Positions 1 through 6,365 of a DNA stretch of 10,271 nucleotides are shown one piece after another. The position numbers and the translations under genes were made by a program. A model generated the notes under the pieces. The model worked only from the letters and a program-made list of their open reading frames with translations. It did not search any database and was not told where the DNA came from. The stretch covers positions 1 to 10,271 of the forward strand of contig JALSPE010000023.1 in assembly GCA_026986085.1 (NCBI GenBank), given 5' to 3'. The first letter of the stretch is position 1; each line of letters opens with the position of its first letter. Origin of the DNA: Campylobacteraceae bacterium (GTDB lineage: Bacteria; Campylobacterota; Campylobacteria; Campylobacterales; Sulfurovaceae).

Positions 1-16
1 AAAATCTTTATTATTT

Positions 17-32
17 TTACATCTTTACTCCT
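17..32 (-). other. Shine-Dalgarno followed by a start-stop codon pair
   Basis: Just after the agmatine deiminase stop, the minus strand has a good Shine-Dalgarno (AGGAG, 32-28), a five-base spacer and ATG (22-20), followed at once by TAA (19-17). It may be a minimal start-stop ORF, a relic of a lost gene start, or the ribosome site of a gene whose real start lies left of the window. A five-codon ORF (ATG AGA ACA CAG GAG TAA) also overlaps the site. Its role cannot be decided from this window. Confidence 0.3.
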
Positions 33-55
33 GTGTTCTCATTAATTTATATTCT

Positions 56-1042
56 TTAAAAGCTAATATTCATTGTAGAGCAGTGGATACTGCCACCTTG
101 TTCTATTAGTTTTCTGCTTGGTAGGGGTATGATTTCTCTGTCTTTAAAAAGCTCTTTTATAGTCTTAACTGCTTTTTTATCATTTGCATCTTCATAAGTT
201 GGAACTACAACGGCTTTGTTTGTAATTAGAAAGTTTGCATAAGAGCTTGGTAATCTATCATTTTCTTTATAAATTGGTTTTGTAAATGGTAATTTTATCA
301 AATTGTATGGTGAGCCATTTGAATCTTTTAGTAGTTTTAATTCTCTCTCCATCTCTTTTAAGCTTTTGTAGTGAATATCTTGAGTATCATCACAGCTGAT
401 GTAGGCTATTGTATTAGAGTTTACAAATCTTGCCAACATATCTATATGTCCATCTGTATCGTCTCCCTCAAGATAACTATTCTCAATCCACAGCACTCTT
501 TTTGCACCCAAAGTTTGATTTAGAGTCTCTTCTACCTCTTTTTGACTTAAATCTCCTCTGTTTGTGTTGCAAAGGCAACTTGTTGTGGTTAAGATAGTGC
601 CATTTCCATCGCTATCAATACTTCCACCTTCTAGCTCGAAATCTATGCTCTTTAAATCGCAAGAGAAAAAGCCTTTTTGTTTTAGGTATTTGTTAATTTG
701 GTTATCTAGAGAGGCTTCATATTTGCCTCCCCATCCATTAAATTTAAAATCTAGCAGTTTACTCTTGCCATTATCTTCAATACTTAAAGCTCCATAATCT
801 CTAACCCAAGTGTCGTTAAATTTAGCTTTTATAAAAATTATATTTGTTGTTGAGCAAAAGTAACTTTTGGCTTCTTCTATATCATCGCAAAGCAGATAAA
901 CCATTTGAGAGTAGGCAATAGCTTGAGCTAATTTGTAAAAAGGGGCTTTTGCATTCTCTAAATCGTTAGCCCAATCTGTTTTAGTGTGAGGAAAAGCCAT
1001 TAAAATAAGGTTTTGCCTCTCCCATTCAGCTTTTAGTCGCAT
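56..1042 (-). CDS. aguA: Agmatine deiminase (PAD_porph family)
   Basis: This cytoplasmic enzyme of the guanidino-group-modifying superfamily hydrolyses agmatine to N-carbamoylputrescine and ammonia, a step from arginine to putrescine. The 328 residues match the size of Campylobacterota homologues. Visible motifs in order are NDTWVRDYG (76-84), ELEGGSID (136-143), GDDTDGHID (193-201, with H199) and C-terminal GGSIHCST (316-323), where C321 is the expected nucleophile. No signal peptide is seen. The start ATG overlaps the stop of the upstream 45-codon membrane peptide by one base (TAATG), so the two are probably translationally coupled. N-carbamoylputrescine amidase, the usual next enzyme, is not in the window but could lie to the left. 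Older annotations call this family peptidyl-arginine deiminase; agmatine is the likelier substrate for this short bacterial form. Confidence 0.9.
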   Translation of the reverse strand: MRLKAEWERQNLILMAFPHTKTDWANDLENAKAPFYKLAQAIAYSQMVYLLCDDIEEAKSYFCSTTNIIFIKAKFNDTWVRDYGALSIEDNGKSKLLDFKFNGWGGKYEASLDNQINKYLKQKGFFSCDLKSIDFELEGGSIDSDGNGTILTTTSCLCNTNRGDLSQKEVEETLNQTLGAKRVLWIENSYLEGDDTDGHIDMLARFVNSNTIAYISCDDTQDIHYKSLKEMERELKLLKDSNGSPYNLIKLPFTKPIYKENDRLPSSYANFLITNKAVVVPTYEDANDKKAVKTIKELFKDREIIPLPSRKLIEQGGSIHCSTMNISF

Positions 1043-1179
1043 TAGTCTAAATCACACTTTTTAGATGTTTCACCATCGTTGCTTCTTTTAATTGAGCCAA
1101 CAAGCTCTTTTCCAAGTAACCATACAACTACTATCGTTGCTATAAAAGCTACAATTTTTGTATAGAATATCCAATCCAT
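1042..1179 (-). CDS. Small single-span membrane peptide, coupled to agmatine deiminase
   Basis: A 45-codon ORF precedes the agmatine deiminase gene. It has one hydrophobic segment (about residues 8-22), then a charged tail rich in Lys, Ser and Asp that ends KKCDLD. A good Shine-Dalgarno (AAGGA) lies about six bases before its ATG. Its TAA shares one base with the agmatine deiminase ATG, the pattern of translational coupling. The N-terminus (MDWIFYTK) is short and the segment has no clear cleavage site, so it looks like a membrane anchor rather than a secreted peptide. I do not recognise a family. The ribosome site, hydrophobic segment and overlap make it more credible than a chance ORF. Confidence 0.7.
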   Translation of the reverse strand: MDWIFYTKIVAFIATIVVVWLLGKELVGSIKRSNDGETSKKCDLD

Positions 1180-1196
1180 CTTAATCCTTTTTTAGA

Positions 1197-1202
1197 TATA
1201 AT
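1197..1202 (+). promoter_or_regulatory. Promoter -10 box of alr, giving a likely leaderless mRNA
   Basis: A perfect TATAAT ends five bases before the alr ATG at 1208. Transcription normally starts about 6-7 bases after the box, so the message would begin at or next to the A of the start codon. No Shine-Dalgarno is present between 1180 and 1207 on the plus strand, which fits leaderless translation. No convincing -35 is seen, as is common in Campylobacterota. Confidence 0.55.
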
Positions 1203-1204
1203 CT

Positions 1205-1213
1205 ATTATGGCA
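1205..1213 (-). promoter_or_regulatory. Possible extended -10 for the small-peptide/aguA operon
   Basis: The minus strand reads TGC-CATAAT (1213-1205), an extended -10 with one mismatch. It would start transcription near 1198 and leave a leader of about 19 bases holding the AAGGA ribosome site. It overlaps the alr start codon and -10 box, so the two divergent promoters would compete for the same DNA. Confidence 0.4.
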
Positions 1214-2212
1214 TACATTAAATTAAACCAAGAGAATTTATATTATAATATTAACCAATTAGCTTTAAAGACGGGTAATATTGAAAAAATAGCTGCTGTT
1301 TTAAAAGATAATGCTTATGGACATGGTTTAGAAGAGATGGCTAAATTAGTTAGTAGTTACGGCATTAAAAGAGCAGTTGTTGTAAATGTAAAAGAAGCTT
1401 ATAAGATTAAAGAGTTATTTGACTCAATTCTTATATTGAATGCAAACCCTATAGTTGCTCCTAACTTTAGTTTTGCAATTACAGAGATAGCTCAATTAAA
1501 AAAGCTAACAAAGGGTGTAAAAGTAGAGCTAAAGGTAGATACCGGAATGCATAGAAACGGTATAAGTTTAAGCCAATTACCACGAGCTTTAGAGATTATA
1601 AAAGAGAAAAATATTAATTTAAAGGCAATTTTTACACACTTTAAGAGTGCAGATATTTTTAGTAGCGAATTGGCGTGGCAGATGCAAAATTGGGATGATG
1701 TTAAAAAAATTGCTACTTTTGCAGGGTTTAAAGATATTGAGTTTCATAGTCAAAATTCAGCTGCACTTTTACGATCTAACTCTTTTGATGATGATTACGC
1801 AAGAGTTGGTATTGCTATGTATGGATATAATGAATTGCCAGATATTTATGATAAAATTGAGTTAAAACCAGTAGTAAGCTTGTGGGCAAAAAGGGTAAGC
1901 ACAAGATTGTTAAAAAAGGGGCAAAGAGTTGGTTATGGGGGTAATTTTAGAGCAAAAAAAGATATGATAGTCTCTACATATGATTTAGGGTATGGAGATG
2001 GGTGGTTTAGAGGAGATGCAAATAAGCCATATATTACACCTGAAGGATTACCAATTTTAGGCACAGTATCTATGGATTTTATCTCTTTAGAATCTACAAA
2101 AGATGAACTTTGTATTTTTAATAATGCCCAAGATGCAGCAAGGCATTTTAATACAATTAGCTACGAAATTACAACCAAACTAAGCCCTAATTTAAAAAGA
2201 GAGATTGTTTAA
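1208..2212 (+). CDS. alr: Alanine racemase
   Basis: This PLP-dependent cytoplasmic enzyme interconverts L- and D-alanine and so supplies D-Ala for peptidoglycan. The PLP-lysine motif AVLKDNAYGHG (30-40, K33) is present. The second catalytic tyrosine lies in LGYGDG (260-265, Y262). Other family signatures are VDTGMHRNG (110-118), GTVSMDFISLE (285-295) and the C-terminal SYEITTKLSP. At 334 residues it is slightly shorter than many homologues but carries both the barrel and the C-terminal beta domain. The start is supported by the N-terminal family pattern (YIKLNQENLYYNI) and by a TATAAT box just upstream. There is no Shine-Dalgarno, so the mRNA is probably leaderless. The gene is divergent from the small-peptide/agmatine deiminase pair. 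Confidence 0.95.
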   Translation: MAYIKLNQENLYYNINQLALKTGNIEKIAAVLKDNAYGHGLEEMAKLVSSYGIKRAVVVNVKEAYKIKELFDSILILNANPIVAPNFSFAITEIAQLKKLTKGVKVELKVDTGMHRNGISLSQLPRALEIIKEKNINLKAIFTHFKSADIFSSELAWQMQNWDDVKKIATFAGFKDIEFHSQNSAALLRSNSFDDDYARVGIAMYGYNELPDIYDKIELKPVVSLWAKRVSTRLLKKGQRVGYGGNFRAKKDMIVSTYDLGYGDGWFRGDANKPYITPEGLPILGTVSMDFISLESTKDELCIFNNAQDAARHFNTISYEITTKLSPNLKREIV

Positions 2213-2253
2213 TGGATATAAGAATAGCACTTTTAGTAAAACTAACTAAATAG
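2212..2253 (+). other. Thirteen-codon ORF overlapping the alr stop; possible gene remnant
   Basis: An ATG overlaps the alr TAA (TAATG) and opens a 13-codon ORF reading MDIRIALLVKLTK before a TAG. A GAGAG about eight bases upstream could act as a ribosome site. In this genome TAATG overlaps join real genes (1042 and 4670), so this may be the start of a former downstream gene cut short by mutation or recombination near the palindromes at 2300 and 2364. It could also be chance. Confidence 0.25.
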
Positions 2254-2299
2254 ACTTTTGATACTTTATTTTATATTGCAAGAGTAGATATTTTTTATA

Positions 2300-2317
2300 A
2301 CGCGAATGAATTCGCGT
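2300..2317. repeat. Intergenic palindrome, 8-bp arms, GAAT-GA-ATTC centre
   Basis: A perfect inverted repeat ACGCGAAT-GA-ATTCGCGT lies between the convergent alr and RDD genes. Related copies occur at 8033-8054 and 10234-10257 in the same orientation, each followed by GTGT or GTGTT. The hairpin has no T-run after it, so it is not a standard terminator. It is best read as a short dispersed palindromic repeat. Confidence 0.75.
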
Positions 2318-2363
2318 GTCCGTGTGGTTTAGAAGTTGTGTAAATTGGTTTTACTTTTTGGAC

Positions 2364-2381
2364 CCTCGAATTTATTCGAGG
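2364..2381. repeat. Intergenic palindrome, 8-bp arms, GAAT-TT-ATTC centre
   Basis: A perfect inverted repeat CCTCGAAT-TT-ATTCGAGG lies 46 bp after the palindrome at 2300. It shares the inner CGAAT-NN-ATTCG and the 8-2-8 layout, but the outer three bases of each arm differ in a compensated way, so pairing is kept while sequence is not. No T-run follows on either strand. Confidence 0.7.
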
Positions 2382-2419
2382 CTAATATCATATGTTTTAT
2401 AAATTTTCAAGTTTAATTG

Positions 2420-2905
2420 TTAATTTCTTACCTTTTGCAAAACTACACTATTTGCAAGTTTATCGTGCCAAGCTTGTTTCTTTTTATCAAAACCAGCCCA
2501 TATGTATCCAAGTGAAAATGGAATACTACTTATAATATATCCAATAAGCCTTATAATAGATTTACCTATAGTTAATGGTTCGCCAGTATCTTTATCTACA
2601 ACTTCTAATCCTAATATCATTTTTCCTGGGGTTGCCGAATATTTTGTCCACATAAATATTATAAAAATTACTGGAGCTAAAAATAAAATCAGAGAGAGAA
2701 TTATCATTTCTATATCAACTTTAGCAAGATTCACTTCTGGATTAAAAATGCCATTTGGACCTGCAACAGCATCTGTAAGTAGTAATGCCATTATCATTTG
2801 TATAGCACCAATAGCTATAAATAAAATTATACTATCAAAAATAGAAGCTGCAAATCTTATCCAAAAACCTGCATATTTAACTCCATAATCTTCCATCTCT
2901 CTCAT
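2420..2905 (-). CDS. RDD family membrane protein
   Basis: This 161-residue inner-membrane protein belongs to the RDD family (PF06271), whose members are named for conserved Arg and Asp residues. The signature is visible as GFWIRFAASIFDSIIL (13-28). The first membrane span follows at about 21-42, a second at about 68-86 and a third, weaker one near 121-139. The loop after the second span has the typical TPGKMILGLEVVD, and the C-terminus has the usual KQAWHDKLANSVVL. Function is unsettled for the family; some members have been linked to ion transport. The start at 2905 is preferred because AAGGA lies about eight bases upstream, whereas the next ATG three codons later has its purine stretch too close. 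It stands alone, with its own promoter and a structured leader. Confidence 0.88.
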   Translation of the reverse strand: MREMEDYGVKYAGFWIRFAASIFDSIILFIAIGAIQMIMALLLTDAVAGPNGIFNPEVNLAKVDIEMIILSLILFLAPVIFIIFMWTKYSATPGKMILGLEVVDKDTGEPLTIGKSIIRLIGYIISSIPFSLGYIWAGFDKKKQAWHDKLANSVVLQKVRN

Positions 2906-2922
2906 ATATAATCCTTTATCTC

Positions 2923-2981
2923 AAATTATGCAATAGAAGTCACTGATTTTGGAAATCCTATTGTATAATTTGGTTTTTTTT
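2923..2981 (+). terminator. Long hairpin with T-run in the RDD leader; possible antisense terminator
   Basis: Arms 2923-2936 and 2958-2971 pair over 14 positions (one G-U on the plus strand, one A-C mismatch on the minus strand). A smaller hairpin, GATTT-TGG-AAATC (2945-2957), stacks inside. On the plus strand the stem is followed by GG and eight T residues (2974-2981), the layout of an intrinsic terminator, yet no plus-strand gene lies just upstream. On the minus strand it forms the 5' end of the RDD mRNA, where it could stabilise the message. Both readings are possible. Confidence 0.45.
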
Positions 2982-2987
2982 ATAAGA

Positions 2988-2996
2988 ATTATAGCA
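2988..2996 (-). promoter_or_regulatory. Extended -10 promoter of the RDD gene
   Basis: The minus strand reads TGC-TATAAT (2996-2988), a perfect extended -10. The predicted start near 2981 gives a leader of about 76 bases that contains the hairpin at 2923-2971 and the AAGGA ribosome site (2916-2912). Confidence 0.6.
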
Positions 2997-3090
2997 TAAA
3001 TTAATTATATATACTCATAATATGACACTATATAATAAAATTAATTCTTAATGTGGATATCTGTTTTGTGAAATATAGATAAATGTTTAG

Positions 3091-3108
3091 ATGAGACTAG
3101 AGTCTCAT
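3091..3108. repeat. Perfect 8-2-8 palindrome downstream of the CAP gene
   Basis: ATGAGACT-AG-AGTCTCAT lies about 28 bp after the CAP gene stop. Its geometry matches the other intergenic palindromes but its sequence does not. No T-run follows on the minus strand, so if it ends the CAP transcript it does so as a weak terminator or RNA-stabilising hairpin. Confidence 0.55.
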
Positions 3109-3135
3109 ATATTAAATCAGAATATAGCTATTTAT

Positions 3136-3768
3136 CTATTTTGCTTTAACTTTAACTTTTGGTTCTACTCTTCCTGCCAAAAGTAGTGTCCAGTATGATT
3201 TTTTATCTTTGTTGCTTATTACTTTTGATAGTGCTACATCTGTAAATTTTGAATCCATTATAACTTTGCAATCTTGAGGTCTTTGCACCCAGTAGTTAAT
3301 TAACTCTTTTGGAGATTTTAGAGATTGCGTGTCGCTTCTAATTATCAATTCACCACTGTGAATACTCTTGCTATCTGCTTTTTGATTTACCCTTTCGTAA
3401 AAGTAACTACCTCTGTTTAAGCCTAAATTTTTAGCTGTTTTATCTGTAGCAGTTCCTGAACCATTGTGTTGTAAAAGTCCTGTTACTGCCATATCTATTG
3501 AGTGTTCTTTTGCTCTTGTATATAAAATTTTATTCCATGCTAGAGGATTTACTGGCTTAGAGCATATTTGAACTCTAGATCTAGCATCATTTATAGCCTT
3601 TATTGTTGCTTCTGAAATAGATAGCTTTTTACCTGAGGGGAGAGCTTGTTTTAGTGTTGAAGCTTTTGTAAAGCTATCTTTAGACTCTTTTAAATTTGTT
3701 GCCATATTGTTATCTGCATATAAAATAGAGATAGCAGTTACTATCAAAATAGAGAAACCTTTTTTCAT
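3136..3768 (-). CDS. Secreted CAP/SCP-domain protein
   Basis: This 210-residue exported protein has a CAP (SCP/PR-1-like, PF00188) domain. Residues 1-18 form a signal peptide ending ILYA. The CAP domain spans about 54-200. It opens with AINDARS, then C69 and NPLAWNKILYTRAKEHS with H89, DMAVTGLLQHNGSGT with H101, ERV and HSGELI with E140, and ends in WTLLLAG. H89/H101/E140 roughly match the family's cavity residues; C69 and C167 could form the domain disulfide. The C-terminal tail is a short Lys-Val run. The family's bacterial role is poorly defined, so no function is assigned. The start is supported by AAGGA about six bases upstream. It is transcribed alone, divergent from the rhodanese operon. 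Confidence 0.85.
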   Translation of the reverse strand: MKKGFSILIVTAISILYADNNMATNLKESKDSFTKASTLKQALPSGKKLSISEATIKAINDARSRVQICSKPVNPLAWNKILYTRAKEHSIDMAVTGLLQHNGSGTATDKTAKNLGLNRGSYFYERVNQKADSKSIHSGELIIRSDTQSLKSPKELINYWVQRPQDCKVIMDSKFTDVALSKVISNKDKKSYWTLLLAGRVEPKVKVKAK

Positions 3769-3801
3769 AACTATCCTTGTTTAATTAAGATTATAAGCAG
3801 T

Positions 3802-3837
3802 ATTATACTATAAAATCTCTATATAAGATAAATCTTA
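3802..3837 (-). promoter_or_regulatory. CAP gene promoter with a palindrome over its -35 region
   Basis: On the minus strand a TATAAT (3807-3802) precedes the CAP start by about 34 bases. The palindrome TAAGAT-AA-ATCTTA (3824-3837) sits where the -35 element would be. A further TAAGATT lies at 3785-3791, between the -10 box and the gene. This could be a repressor operator, but AT-rich palindromes also occur by chance in such DNA. Confidence 0.4.
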
Positions 3838-3998
3838 GCACTGTAATAATTTATAATGTGTAATTTTGTTAAAAAGTCTTATTATAGAGATAGAAATATT
3901 TCATACTAATATCCATTTTACCTCAATTATATGGTATTTAAATTGATTATACTATCGTTTTTTAGACTCTTGCCATTATATCGATATTCTGATATTAT

Positions 3999-4025
3999 TA
4001 TAATAATAAAACTCTAAAGGGGGAG
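3999..4025 (+). promoter_or_regulatory. Rhodanese operon promoter and GGGGGAG ribosome site
   Basis: A TATAAT box (3999-4004) predicts a start near 4011 and a very short leader. The ribosome site is GGGGGAG (4019-4025), preceded by AAA and three bases from the ATG. The same AAAGGGGGAG precedes the OmpA-type gene (8146-8155), also about 20 bases after a TATAAT. This differs from the AAGGA sites of the other genes in the window. Confidence 0.55.
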
Positions 4026-4028
4026 TGT

Positions 4029-4670
4029 ATGAGTTTTTATAAAAACTCTCTTGTTATCTGCTTAAGTCTTTTTTGCACTATTAATGCAGATAATATTAAG
4101 GTAAAAATTGATGAAAATACGCCATTTGTAGATGTTGATGTAATGGGTAAACCTGTTAAAATTAAGAGAATTCAGGATACAAAACATAGGCTTAAAAACT
4201 CTTATACTAAAACATCAAGACCATGTCCTCCATTTTGTGTGCAACCTTTTGAACCGATAAAAGGAGTAGAGACATATGGAGAGATAGAGCTTTTAAACTT
4301 TTTAAAAAATGATGTAAGTAACAACAGCGGGGTTTTGGTAGATGCAAGATTACCAAAGTGGTATCAAGAGGGGACAATTCCTGGTGCAATAAATTTACCA
4401 TTTTCTATATTAAATCCTGTTACTTCCAAAGAGTATTTAGAGCAGGTTTTTCCTCTTTTGGGTGCTAAGAAAAATGGAGATAAATGGGATTTTTCAAGTG
4501 CTCAAAAGTTGGTTATATTTGATAATGGTCCATGGTGCCAACAGGGTGTTAGAGCAATGGAGCATTTAATCGAGAGTGGTTATCCCAAAGAGAAGATAAA
4601 ATACTATAGAGGTGGTATGCAGTATTGGCAAATACTAGGATTTAATGTATTAAACAAGAAAGATAAGTAA
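4029..4670 (+). CDS. Exported rhodanese-like protein A, lacking the canonical cysteine
   Basis: This 213-residue periplasmic protein has a signal peptide (1-20, cleavage likely after INA). An N-terminal region contains KIKRIQDT and the Cys pair SRPCPPFC (C66, C70). A rhodanese domain follows (about 82-208), with GVLVDARLPKWY, TIPGAINLPF and GYPKEKIKYYRGGMQYWQILG. Rhodaneses carry a persulfide on a Cys just after the central strand. Here that position is Asp (LVIFDNGPWC, D165), while a second Cys (C170) is kept. The paralogue at 7324 has both cysteines. Protein A may therefore be a binding or structural partner, or use C170 or the CPPFC pair instead. It is the first gene of the operon; its stop overlaps the next start by one base. 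Confidence 0.85.
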   Translation: MSFYKNSLVICLSLFCTINADNIKVKIDENTPFVDVDVMGKPVKIKRIQDTKHRLKNSYTKTSRPCPPFCVQPFEPIKGVETYGEIELLNFLKNDVSNNSGVLVDARLPKWYQEGTIPGAINLPFSILNPVTSKEYLEQVFPLLGAKKNGDKWDFSSAQKLVIFDNGPWCQQGVRAMEHLIESGYPKEKIKYYRGGMQYWQILGFNVLNKKDK

Positions 4671-6355
4671 TGAGAAAGATAGCTATTTTTGTCCTAACCA
4701 TACCATTTATATTGTTTGGAATGAGTGATAAAGATTTAGCTAATGCTATTAATTTAGCAGGTAAAGAGAGAATGCTAACACAAAAGATGAGTAAAGAGGC
4801 ACTTCTTATATTTATTGGTATAGATGTTAATAGTAATGCAAAAAAGTTAAAAGCCACTTCATCTCTTTTTGAGAAGAGTCTAAAGGGGTTAAGAGATGGA
4901 GATAAAGAGTTAAATTTAGTAAAATCGGGAGATAAAGAGATTGAAAAATCTATAGATGAGGCTCAAAAATTATGGATACCATTTAAAAAGAGAGTAGAAA
5001 ATGTTGCATCATTTAAAGATATAACAGATGAAACCTTTAGATATATAGATAAACAAAATATACCTCTACTTAAAAAGATGAATGATATAACTATACTCTA
5101 TACAAAATTAAATAGCTCCAAAAGTAGTAAATTAAAGATGGCAAATGATATTAATTTGGCAGGTAAAGAGAGAATGCTAACACAAATGATAGCTAAGGAT
5201 ATACTTTTGTATCAAGCTAAGATAAGAGAAAAAAAGGCTCTTAAATCTCTTAACTCTTCTGTTAAGTTATTTGATGATATCTTAAATGGATTATACAACG
5301 GAGATAAAAATTTAAATTTAGTAGGAACCAAGCTACCAAAGATAGTAAAAGCTCTTGATAGTGCAAAAAAAAGTTGGCAAGAGAGTAAAGAGTTGATAGA
5401 GAAATCTCTAAAAGATAGAGATAATCAAGATTTATTAAAAGAGTTAATATCGAAGTTGGATAATACAAAAAGCTTAATGAACAGAGCAGTTGAACTTTAT
5501 GCTAAATCTATTAATAGGCAAAAGCAGGTAATGAAATTAAATATGCTAATTAGTGGTTTTATGCAAAAAAAGGATAACTCTAAACACTTAATTAATTTAG
5601 CAGGAAAGCAGAGAATGCTTTCGCAAAGAGTGGCAAAATTGGCTATTGAGTGTAAGCTTAAAATTATACCAGATAGTTGTAATAATTTAATTAAATATCT
5701 TAATCTATATGAAAAGACGCTAAATGGTTTTTTAAATGGAGATAGTGAGTTAAAGTTATCAAAAGTAAGATCAAAAGAGGCGATAGAGCAGATAAAGAAG
5801 ATAAAAGAGATATGGAAGCCTTTTAAAGAGGCAGCTATAAAGGTTCAAGAGAGTCAAGGCAAAGATAATAAGGCAATGAGTGTAGTCTCTAAGTTGAATA
5901 CAAAATTGTTAAAAGAGTCTGATTTGCTTGTATCGATTTTAGAGAAAAATAGTAGTAAAAATTTAAGCTACATCGAGAAGGCACAACTTAGAATTGTAAA
6001 TATAGCAGGAAGGCAAAGAATGTTATCTCAAAAGATGACAAAAGAGCTTTTAGAGTATCAAGAGCTAGGTAAAAATAAGGCAAAAGAGAGTATGCAAAAG
6101 AGTATAGCACTATTTGATAAATCTTTAAATGGTTTAATTAATGGCTCTAAAGAGTTTAAATTGCCAAAAGCAACAAATAAAAGTATTAAAGAGCAGTTGG
6201 GTAAGGTATCTAAATTATGGAGTAAAATAGAGATAATTTACAGACAAAAAAAGATACCAAAAAAAGAGATGCAACTACTTTTAAAGGTTAATCCAATACT
6301 TTTAAAAGAGTTGAATAAGAGTGTTAAAATTATTGAAAAATCAACTGATTATTAA
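4670..6355 (+). CDS. Periplasmic protein with four PilJ/NarX-type P-box repeats
   Basis: This 561-residue protein has a signal peptide (1-17) and no other membrane span, HAMP, kinase or methyl-accepting domain. It holds four copies of the PilJ N-terminal sensor domain (PF13675). Their P-box-like motifs are INLAGKERMLTQ (27-38), the same at 161-172, INLAGKQRMLSQ (308-319) and VNIAGRQRMLSQ (443-454), at steps of 134, 147 and 135 residues. Each repeat then has an LF/LY..L.GL..GD..L element (near 66, 200, 346 and 481), and two have W.PFK. In NarX/NarQ the related P-box helices bind nitrate or nitrite. The protein is Lys-rich and probably all-helical. It may be a free binding protein or a helical scaffold. 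Its ATG overlaps the rhodanese A stop (TAATG), so it is probably coupled. Confidence 0.85.
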   Translation: MRKIAIFVLTIPFILFGMSDKDLANAINLAGKERMLTQKMSKEALLIFIGIDVNSNAKKLKATSSLFEKSLKGLRDGDKELNLVKSGDKEIEKSIDEAQKLWIPFKKRVENVASFKDITDETFRYIDKQNIPLLKKMNDITILYTKLNSSKSSKLKMANDINLAGKERMLTQMIAKDILLYQAKIREKKALKSLNSSVKLFDDILNGLYNGDKNLNLVGTKLPKIVKALDSAKKSWQESKELIEKSLKDRDNQDLLKELISKLDNTKSLMNRAVELYAKSINRQKQVMKLNMLISGFMQKKDNSKHLINLAGKQRMLSQRVAKLAIECKLKIIPDSCNNLIKYLNLYEKTLNGFLNGDSELKLSKVRSKEAIEQIKKIKEIWKPFKEAAIKVQESQGKDNKAMSVVSKLNTKLLKESDLLVSILEKNSSKNLSYIEKAQLRIVNIAGRQRMLSQKMTKELLEYQELGKNKAKESMQKSIALFDKSLNGLINGSKEFKLPKATNKSIKEQLGKVSKLWSKIEIIYRQKKIPKKEMQLLLKVNPILLKELNKSVKIIEKSTDY

Positions 6356-6360
6356 GGAGG
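6354..6360 (+). promoter_or_regulatory. Strong ribosome site that fixes the LysM gene start
   Basis: AAGGAGG overlaps the stop of the P-box gene and lies five bases before ATG 6366. An upstream in-frame ATG at 6321 has no such site and would add 15 residues overlapping the previous gene, so 6366 is taken as the start. Confidence 0.85.
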
Positions 6361-6365
6361 TAAAG

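Noticed and set aside
564..797. Plus-strand ORF opposite agmatine deiminase
   Set aside because: It lies fully within a well-supported minus-strand gene and encodes a low-complexity Ser/Pro/Leu product.
2254..2343. In-frame continuation of the post-alr ORF through the palindrome (reads NANEFACPCG)
   Set aside because: It follows a stop codon and its sequence is mostly the translated palindrome, so it is unlikely to be a real coding segment.
2502..2888. Plus-strand ORF (128 codons) opposite the RDD gene
   Set aside because: The minus strand encodes a clear RDD protein with family motifs; the plus-strand ORF has no ribosome site or recognisable motif.
2887..2896. Alternative RDD start three codons downstream
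   Set aside because: The GAGAG before it is directly adjacent to the ATG, too close for a ribosome site; the first ATG has AAGGA at good spacing.
6321..6365. Earlier in-frame ATG for the LysM protein
   Set aside because: It lacks a ribosome site and overlaps the previous gene, while ATG 6366 has AAGGAGG at ideal spacing and gives a normal membrane-anchor N-terminus.
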